In this document: in pieces, positions 57,095 through 64,000 of the stretch
Position numbering within the stretch: the first letter of the stretch is position 1
Layout: every line of letters starts with the position of its first letter
Assembly: GCA_951799445.1 (NCBI GenBank)
Contig: OX637297.1
Span: 1,364,001 to 1,428,000, forward strand
DNA length: 64,000 nucleotides
Reading direction: 5' to 3'
From: Pseudisothecium myosuroides
Taxonomy: Eukaryota > Streptophyta > Bryopsida > Hypnales > Lembophyllaceae
The notes under the pieces: model-generated
The model's database searches: none
Seen by the model: only the letters and a program-made list of their open reading frames with translations
Told to the model about the DNA's origin: nothing
Translations under genes and position numbers: made by a program

Positions 57095-58249
57095 TCATCC
57101 TGTCACCATGTGCAGGATGAGGCATCCAGGGTGGTACACATGTGGACATGTATCTAGGCTCCATCCACCCTCGGGGCCGAAAGGCTCAAGACAAATTATA
57201 CATGTCGTCCCATCGTAGACAAATTTTGTTATAGAGGGCCACAAGAGAGGGTGAGGGCCACGGTGACCCTCACCCACATAGGTGTACCAAGCCGTATTGT
57301 ACTAGAACTCAAGGGATGGATCGTGATTCCAATCAATGCTCTTGTTCACAACCCCGTCGTGTGCCGGTAACGTCTCAGGAAACATGTCTTGTAGGACAAG
57401 CTATGACGTCAAGCCAAAATAGCGTTGACCATGGTCACCAAATTGAGCGGCCACTTTCTTCAATTCACGTTGTAGTTGCTGTGATTTGTTCATTGCCAAG
57501 ATACAAGTGAGCTTCATATTGCACATGGCTAACATCTTCCTTTCCCTTTCAAGGTCTTTAAGCATTTTGGGATTCAATAATTGCAATTCAACAATCTACG
57601 CATGCAATGCGGTGTTTTCCCTCTCCATTTCAACCTTTGCTGAGTTTAATTGCTCAACATTTGCTTCAGCTATGCAGGCACAACTTTCCATAACACGGGT
57701 GGCAGTCAACATTTCTGACAACGCGGCCTTTGTTTGTTGTACCTCTATCTCCGCTTGCATTGCTTGTGTCTGCATGGCTTCAACGGTGGTCTGATTGATT
57801 GTGCCCAAATGTGGATTGTCCTCCGATACGCTTTGACAACTTGAGCTCACTATTCCAAACCCTAAATTGAAAAGAAGGGGGCACAATTGCTGTACGAAGC
57901 CATCTTATGAAGTGGAGCCCACATCAACCTCCTCAACCACACCATATGTAGCAGTTGCCACCACGTTGTCTAAGGAGGATGTGTCATCCCTACTCAAGCG
58001 GTGTTGGGGATTTAAAGCTTCATCTAAACGGACCTTCAATCTCCCATTTTCATCTACAAGAGCTTGAGCCTTCTCCTTCTTCCTATTCATATTCTCTGTG
58101 TGCCTCCTAGACATTTCAACCTTCTCAAACTGCATTGCTACCACCACGTCTTGTACGCGCTCAACCTCTGAACTACCAACAACCATTCCAAAGAATCCGT
58201 TCATAGATTGAATAGGTGGGGTTCCGTTTGCAATGAAGTAGATGCACAA
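57095..58249 (-). pseudogene. Coiled-coil plus RING-like gene, minus strand
   Basis: From 58249 leftward: an N-terminal segment with long helices (FEKVEMSRRHTENMNRKKEK), a stop at 57905, then coiled coil (MQAEIEVQQTKAALSEML) with a TAG at 57596-57598, continuing as LLNPKMLKDLERERKML in the same frame to 57401. A further segment at 57277-57095 has CIICLEPFGPEGGW and CPHVYHPGCL, a RING-type Cys-His pattern. Order and composition resemble the intact gene at 50296-52345 although sequence identity looks low. It adjoins the end of LTR-6, which may have truncated it. Confidence 0.5.
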
Positions 58250-58622
58250 ATTGGGTGGCTCAATTCTGGCAAAAGTCCAAGTCCAAAATGTCCCTTGATG
58301 GCATGTTTGTAAATGAAAACTTGGATGAGTTGGCTCGATGGATTTTCAAAGTGCTGGTCAGGTAGGTTTGAAAGCGGGGCGCTGGAAGGAGGCGACGCCT
58401 AATCCCAGCCGTGGATCATCTTGGGGCCAAGTAAGATCGATAGCTTGGATTCATTAGGGTTATGGGACTTGCAATCTCACTGTCCTTATCATCCTTGTCG
58501 TCCTTGTCTAACGGGCACGCTTGTTAGGACTCGTGTGTCACGGATCGGTTTTCATGATTGCAGTGTGGAGCTTGACAACTGAGTAGTGTAGTCTTTGATT
58601 TGATTTCATTGCAATTTCAGCT

Positions 58623-60106
58623 ATGAGTGGTAGCAAGGACAAGAGTGTGGAGTGGGATGACGTCAAAGAACAAGGTGTAAGAGTGAAAGCAAAGAAAGTA
58701 GACATTCAATGGGCACCGCCGCTGTATGCTGAAGAACCCACATTGTTTTTCGATTTGGAGAATGCAACCTCGATTACTTGCAAGCAATTTGAAGACGTCT
58801 ATGGCCTGTGCAATAGAGGTCCTTCCTTGAAGCGGCTGAAGATAGGTTGTGATGTTACAGAGGCAAAGGTGGAAAAGTTTTTTTGGGCCCTGGAATGGCA
58901 AAAATTCTTATTGCTACAACTACCACGAGGACGAGGTAGTTATCAAAGAGGTGGAACGGTTGTGGATGATTTGCCACCAACGAATGGTGGTGCCATACAA
59001 TCGCACCATCAACAAAGCTGAGGCTCATGGGTTTGCATTGTAGAAGAGGGAAACCAACGTGCCAGTCAATTGCTGCATTTTTGCTAAATGGACTATAAGG
59101 GATCAGCTTAGGCAATTATAGAGAGTAGAAGCCAAGAAATTTTTAGGGGGTGGGGTTAGTAAAAGTGGGAGATGAGAATAATCTTTATATACAACTGGTC
59201 CTTGCAAGCAAGAGGTTCACATTTGGGACGACGAGTTGCCACTTGTCAAGATGCCCCCACTTGCCATTAGAAATAGAGCAGCTATCGACGACCTAATTTT
59301 TAGAGTAGATCTAGTTGTTCGTCGCATTGGAAAACAAGTTGTCCACTTCCAATGTTGGAATGAAGTCGCTCTCCAAGAGAAAAGAGCATTGTAGCCAAGA
59401 GCTCTTACGGTGTACTGCCCAACTTACAGATTGGTAGCAACTGCGTGAAGGTGCCTTTGCTAAACTCGCACAAATTGAAGCAGATTTGGCAGTGTTAAGA
59501 ACTCAAGTGGTTGATACTCTAGAAGTTTGTTTTGAGACCTTACCAAGTGCTGTTCTGTTGTTGCAAAGCTTCCACTTGCATGTGGATATGGTGCAGACCT
59601 TTACGGGGATGTTTAAGAAAGGTGAACGGAACCACGCCAAGGCAATAGATGAGTGTAATACAGCTTAGATAGAGTAGGATGCCACTGCTAAAAAAAACTA
59701 AGTTCTTGTAAGGTAGAAGGTGGAGGTTCAATCATAGCTGCGATTGTTGAAGTTGGGATATGAGCTACCAGGGCTGCATCCACAGCTGCCATGTTTTGCA
59801 AGATCAGGGAGTACCGACTTCGATGACTGTTGCGTGATTTTCCACCTTTATTCATACTGCTTAGGCCCTTTTGCACCTGCATGGGATTGTACAATTTCTT
59901 CATGTAGGCATGGTTACCATTCCTGGTGTGCAAAATTGTGGTTTGGAAACAATACAAAGTATTGTTTTATGGGCTGTGAGGAAATGCACCCTCGTTGGTG
60001 GGCGCTTTTTGGACTTCCAAAGCCTCCTTCAACAAAAGAAGAAAGCAAATTGCTTGAAGGAATCCTTGACGGACTTGGTGAGTTCTTTTGCGATGGCTCA
60101 GTTTGA
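58623..60106 (+). pseudogene. Degenerate relative of the coiled-coil/zinc-finger gene, plus strand
   Basis: The start at 58623 gives MSGSKDKSVEWDD and then ATSITCKQFEDVYGL, paralleling TTEEFETKYGL in the gene at 50296-52345. A middle part with several stops retains helical segments (FAKLAQIEADLAVLRTQ, 59455-59510). The end at 59744-60106 has a Cys-His cluster: CTISSCRHGYHSWCAKLWFG, then C...C..MHPRWW, closely matching CTCGHLYHPWCAGVWFG and HPSWF. Frames change repeatedly, so it is non-functional. Confidence 0.6.
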
Positions 60107-60110
60107 TACG

Positions 60111-61934
60111 GAGCTGCCCATTTTTTGGTTGAAGTTTCCTTAAGTTGTAACCTGGATTTCCTCTACCAAGATATAGCAGTTCTCTTATGGTGACTTTGTT
60201 TGCCTAAGAATGTTATTGCACTCTTAAAAATTTCTTCACTGTCCTTAATTATTGTAGAAGTTCGTGAATGATGAAAAATTTCCTTCGGTGTTGACCTTAG
60301 TTTCTTCTGCTGGGCCTTAAAGTAACAATTTGCAATTGAGAGTACATCACGAGGTATTTGAGAGTCATTGGAACTGCCCAATGCACTTTGCAATTGCTTG
60401 AAATGGATTCAGGGTTTAATTTTTGATGATACTCGCTCTTCATGGTGAGTGACATGGACTAATCTCTAGGCTGCTAGTGACTCTCAGGTCCCTCAAGCAT
60501 TTCATAGGCAACTGTAAAGATCTCTATAATGGTTTTCTGTGACTCCTTGGAGTACAAGGACTTTTAGATAATTAACTGGGATTTTGTAACGGTGATGGGT
60601 ACGTGACTCTTAAAAATTACGTAGCATTTTGGGGTGACATGTGAGAATTATGTAGCATTTTGGGTGACTTCGGTTAATTCTCTAATGGGTTGAAGTGATT
60701 GTAAGGGTGTGCTAATAGCATTTTGGGTGATTACAAGAGTTCTCTAACGAGTCCAAGTGAATCTCAGGGCGTGCTGATAGCATTTTCTGTCACTGTATTA
60801 CATTCTTTAGTGGCTTCCAATGACTTTAAGGGTGTGCTAGTAAGTGCATGTCAATTAGATGGACACTCATAATTTTTAGGTGAGTCTAGAAGAGTGGAAG
60901 TACCTTCATGTGAATTAGATAGACCTTGTAATTTTTTGAGGTGACTTTAGGATAGTGTGAGTTTTCTTTTAGGTTTCACATATGTATTTTTACTTCCTTT
61001 GAACTTTGGTGTATCCCTCCCAATGAATGTTGCTTTTGTATTGTGTACATACCCTACACCTACGCACATAATTAAAGAAAATTTCAATTTTTTCTAATGA
61101 AGATATGAAAAAAGTCCTTTCTTAAGCAAATAACTGACATGCAATTTTATGATTTGGACTCACTTTTAGCAGACATGCATCTCTATAGTGAAGACCAAAA
61201 TATCACAGAAGCTAATGTGTGACCTTCTTCCCGCTTATGGTTTAGGGTTTAGGGTACAAGAAAATTAAACAATGTTCCAGGTAGGAAAGGGCAATTGAAT
61301 GAAAGCCCAACCACTGCATATTATCCTCTACGGGCAAATGCATGGTTAAGTGGCTCAATTTCTTGTTACACTCTTGAAAATTGCAAACAACTCATTTTCA
61401 AATTGATTTACACGTCACTTAGATTTATTTTTTCTATGAAACAACTTGATTTAGGTAGATTAACTTGATGACCTACAATTCTATGATTTTTTTATTTTTT
61501 TTGTATATAGTATGTGAGTGCTAGGGACTTTTGAAAAAAAGTGGGTGTGACAAATCTGTTATCATTAAAATTAAAAAGGACTTTTTAAACTCCTTTACCT
61601 TAACCAAATGAATTATAGGTACTATGTTTCCAATAGAGTTCAAACTAATGTTTCTAGAGAACAATGGCTAATAATGTAGATCTTCTTTATGTGTTTGCTG
61701 GGAATTTTTAACAACTTTTCAAACAATATATTTTATGAAGTCCTTTTCTCTTAGCCAATATTTTTTTTTCCAAAAAACATTTTTCTAAAGTATAATAATT
61801 TTCAAGGTCTAGGGGCGTCCAAAAAGCTAGGTATTTTTAGATTTAAAAAAAAATTTGTTTCTTCTGGAGGTCACTCCCAAGCATTTCATTCTCAAACATT
61901 TTTCTCACAGAAAGGACTTTTTGGACTTGGAATT
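60111..61934. other. AT-rich non-coding DNA
   Basis: No gene, promoter or element end is recognised apart from the degenerate tandem repeat at 60620-60850. Poly-T and poly-A runs are common (61490, 61765, 61840). Confidence 0.5.
60620..60850. repeat. Degenerate tandem repeat around TAGCATTTTGGGTGA
   Basis: TAGCATTTT occurs at about 60629, 60653, 60717 and 60778, each followed by GGGTGA-like or TGTCAC-like bases. A second word, AAGGGTGTGCTA, occurs between units at about 60702, 60763 and 60829. Spacing is about 61-64 bp for the later units. Confidence 0.65.
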
Positions 61935-63357
61935 TTGCCAAAAATGAATCACTCAACCATGCATCCACCTCTACTTGTGAAGCTTAGTACTCCTCCTCCA
62001 AGCTGGCTTGTTTTGCTTACATCATTTAACAACCTGCTCCAAACTGGTCTAGCAGATGGTCACCAGGATAAATGGGCAATTCTCCCAACGAGGGGTCGCT
62101 TCCCTTTTGGAGGGCCGCGCAAATGAGTGAAACAAACCAGCAAGGACAATGTGCAAGACTGATTCATGGAAGCATTGCCTCAAGAAATAAACGCTTTTGA
62201 CAATCTTCCTGCCATGTGGACAAAGTCCGTTGCACCCATCACTTCCCGTCAATGGACTGACCGTCGCAGGCCCCAAATTATTAATGGTGCGCCCGTCCCA
62301 GACCCTGAATTGTTACTGGTGTAGCTGTCCTTCTAGATAAGGTGACCGTTGCAAGGACATACTTTCTGTCCACGGGACAAAAAAGCCGTCCGCTTCAATG
62401 GACTATGCGACTTTGCTTAGTGAATGTATATAGCACTAAAGCTTTACTTGCATTTCTAGTCTCTCTTGCGCTGATGGTGCTCTTGGGTCCTGGATTGAAG
62501 ACTATCCTTGCTTGGGAGCGCAAGTGCTTGCAGAGGGACTCATTGAAGGACACCAGGTTTTTGTTTGCATGGAATTGGGCCACTAAATCCTACTTGCGTC
62601 AGAGGGGCGGGCCAACGAACTAGTTGTAGCCATGATGGAAAGACCGTCCCGGAAAAGGAAGGTACCAGAATGGTTGGACGCCAGTGCCACCCTTGAGGTG
62701 GTTTCATTGCTCGGATTGCGCGTCAAATCTGGAAAAAGTCACTCCTCTTGGCATTGCGGAGTCGAAGAAAGAGAAGAGGAAGAAGAAAAGGAATCGACAA
62801 AAAAGTGATCAGGAGGGGAAGTGGCTGTCAAAGAAGCAACGATGGCCGTGCATAGTATGGCTACTAGAAGAAGCCCTTGTTTTTTTTGGTGTCACCAAAA
62901 AGGACTAGTGTCAAAGTTGACGGATTTTGCTAGACATCCTACGTAACAGCCTATGGTTTTATGTCAACAATGACATCCAAAGTAACATCTTGATGTTACT
63001 TTGGAATAAGATCAAGATGTTACTTTGGATGTCATTGTTGACATAAAACCACGGGCTGTTACGTAGGATGTCTAGCAAAATCCGTCAACTTTGAAATAGA
63101 GAAATTAAAAAAAAGACAGGCTTCATCTAGTAGGCGTTAGGTTTTTTTGGGAAATATACGGTGGATCAACTGAACAAAACGTTTGTCCAGCTCAGGTCCG
63201 CTCGAATGGATCGAATTAAGAACAAGCTACAATGTATATTCAGGGTGCTCATGAACAAGAATCAATGGCATGATGATTGCCTGAAGGAAGGCTTTGACCA
63301 GTGGTTGGAGGATCACCAATTGCAGACACTGGTAGACCCTGCAATACATCGATAAAA
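61935..63357. other. Possible decayed coding region, unassigned
   Basis: Several short open frames show coding-like composition (62637-62780, starting MMERPSRKRKVPEWLDA; 63161-63355, ending at TAA, with MDRIKNKLQCIF and CLKEGFDQWLEDHQLQ), but none gives a recognised domain and frames change often. The hairpin MITE at 62911-63094 interrupts the stretch. Confidence 0.3.
62911..63094. mobile_element. 184-bp fold-back element
   Basis: The two halves are inverted copies with few mismatches: TCAAAGTTGACGGATTTTGC at the left end and its complement at the right. The centre carries GTTACTTTGGA in both orientations around AATAAGATC. Interior words TGACGGATTTT and TATGTCAACA resemble the CACTA MITE at 18881-19150, but the ends are not CACTA and no target duplication is clear. 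Confidence 0.8.
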
Positions 63358-63576
63358 AATCTTTGAGAAACGATAGAGAAGAAATATCTACTTGACAAAG
63401 ACGGGATTTGCTCAAAGGACAATTTAAACTAAAGAAAACATTATTACATACACATGCAACTCAATGTTTTTTTTGAAGCAACCCCAACATAGCTAATGAA
63501 GTTTGACTCTTCTCAATATGTAATTTGGAAACTAAATTTTTTTTTGACAATTGTATGCCATATTTTATTAGTTAAG
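63358..63576. other. AT-rich spacer
   Basis: Nothing recognised. Confidence 0.4.
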
Positions 63577-64000
63577 TGTGGAAGTACGAAAATGCCAAGT
63601 GCTTATATGGACGCTCATTTGAATCTAATACTCTGATTTTTAATGTAAGTAACGAGCGAATTGCAGATTAGAATAGGATTAGAATTAAGCCAAAAAATTT
63701 CAAATTTTGGTAAGACATAGAGAATTAGATCCAATTATGAATAACTTTAGAGTAGTCAGTTTTTGTGTAACTAGATCCTTTACGGCTGGTTTATTACCGC
63801 CAGTAGCCGGATGCGGAATCCGGAATTTTTTGGATGAACGGAACCTAGGGCCTAGACTTCCGACCTATGCACCTAGCGTACCGTTACGGGAACGGTCTCC
63901 TATCCGTTCTCCACCGGGAACGGTCGGCAGCTTGATGGGTACTTAAGTCCACACCAACCCTATTCTTCTTCCTTTTTACTTCGCAGACTTCTGCGCGCAC
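63577..64000 (+). mobile_element. LTR-4, 5' end, continues beyond the window
   Basis: It begins TGTGGAAGTACG, like the TGTGGGAGTACG start of LTR-1. The stretch at 63690-63750 (AAATTTCAAATTTTGGTAAG, AATTAGATCC) matches LTR-3 near 35935-35990 in reverse. A TATA-like GGGTACTTAAG lies at 63938-63948. The ORF-X start codon should lie about 150-200 bp past 63945, outside the window. Confidence 0.65.

Noticed and set aside
1..64000. tRNA, rRNA or snoRNA genes, CRISPR-like arrays, telomeric arrays
   Set aside because: None seen. Isolated TTTAGGG words (for example near 61250) are single, not arrays.

Overview
The window is plant-type nuclear DNA (streptophyte; I cannot place it lower) made almost entirely of nested transposable elements. 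Plant indicators are a CACTA element with tnp2, DUF4218 and DUF4216-type proteins, a Ty3/gypsy element with a primer-binding site like that of Tat-type plant elements, REM-like B3 DNA-binding domains, and a SUVR-like SET-domain gene with plant-style introns. I found no rRNA, tRNA, CRISPR or bacterial feature, and no gene that is certainly a resident host gene.

Layout. 1-2627: right end of a DNA element ('block A', rich in GTACA words), repeated at 51420-54009 ('block E'). 2628-4177: piece of a long LTR (LTR-2, minus). 4178-21826: a GTACA-rich DNA-element region ('block B/C') with a SET gene, a 135-aa ORF, a B3 gene, a multi-exon DDE-type transposase, and a second, internally deleted B3/transposase unit next to it. 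A 3.49-kb solo LTR (LTR-1, 6323-9815) sits inside it. 21827-28268: LTR-5 (5'-truncated), a tRNA-Asp-like PBS, gag, protease and a truncated RT. 28269-35430: a GTACA fragment, LTR-7 and unassigned DNA. 35430-50248: LTR-3 split by a complete 14,195-bp CACTA element (35995-50189, TSD CTA). 50249-54009: block E with an intact 652-aa coiled-coil/zinc-finger gene. 54010-57091: LTR-6. 57095-60110: two decayed relatives of the zinc-finger gene, divergently arranged. 60111-63576: mostly non-coding, with one hairpin MITE. 63577-64000: start of LTR-4.

Main result. The repeated protein here called ORF-X (best copy 632 aa at 7465-9363) lies inside the LTR. LTR-1 has TGTGG/CCACA ends and a GTAA target duplication, and removing it rejoins an open reading frame. 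The same module lies immediately upstream of a PBS and gag at 24582-24697. ORF-X has its own upstream TATA-like site, and a second TATA-like site lies downstream of its stop. At least seven copies of this LTR occur in the window.

Second result. Three DNA-element right ends (2608-2627, 21807-21826, 53990-54009) share the terminus ACCGTAGTGTGCNNTCACCC, and all three lie inside ORF-X. These elements carry gene cargo (SET, B3, coiled-coil/zinc-finger) beside a DDE transposase. A consistent nesting order is: LTR-5 received B/C, which received LTR-2 and LTR-1, and LTR-2 received A; LTR-6 received E, which received LTR-3, which received the CACTA element.

Each of the three element classes is enriched by eye for its own palindromic tetramer: GTAC in the DNA elements, CCGG in the LTR family, ACGT in the CACTA element. 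All protein names are from motif recognition by eye; no database was searched.
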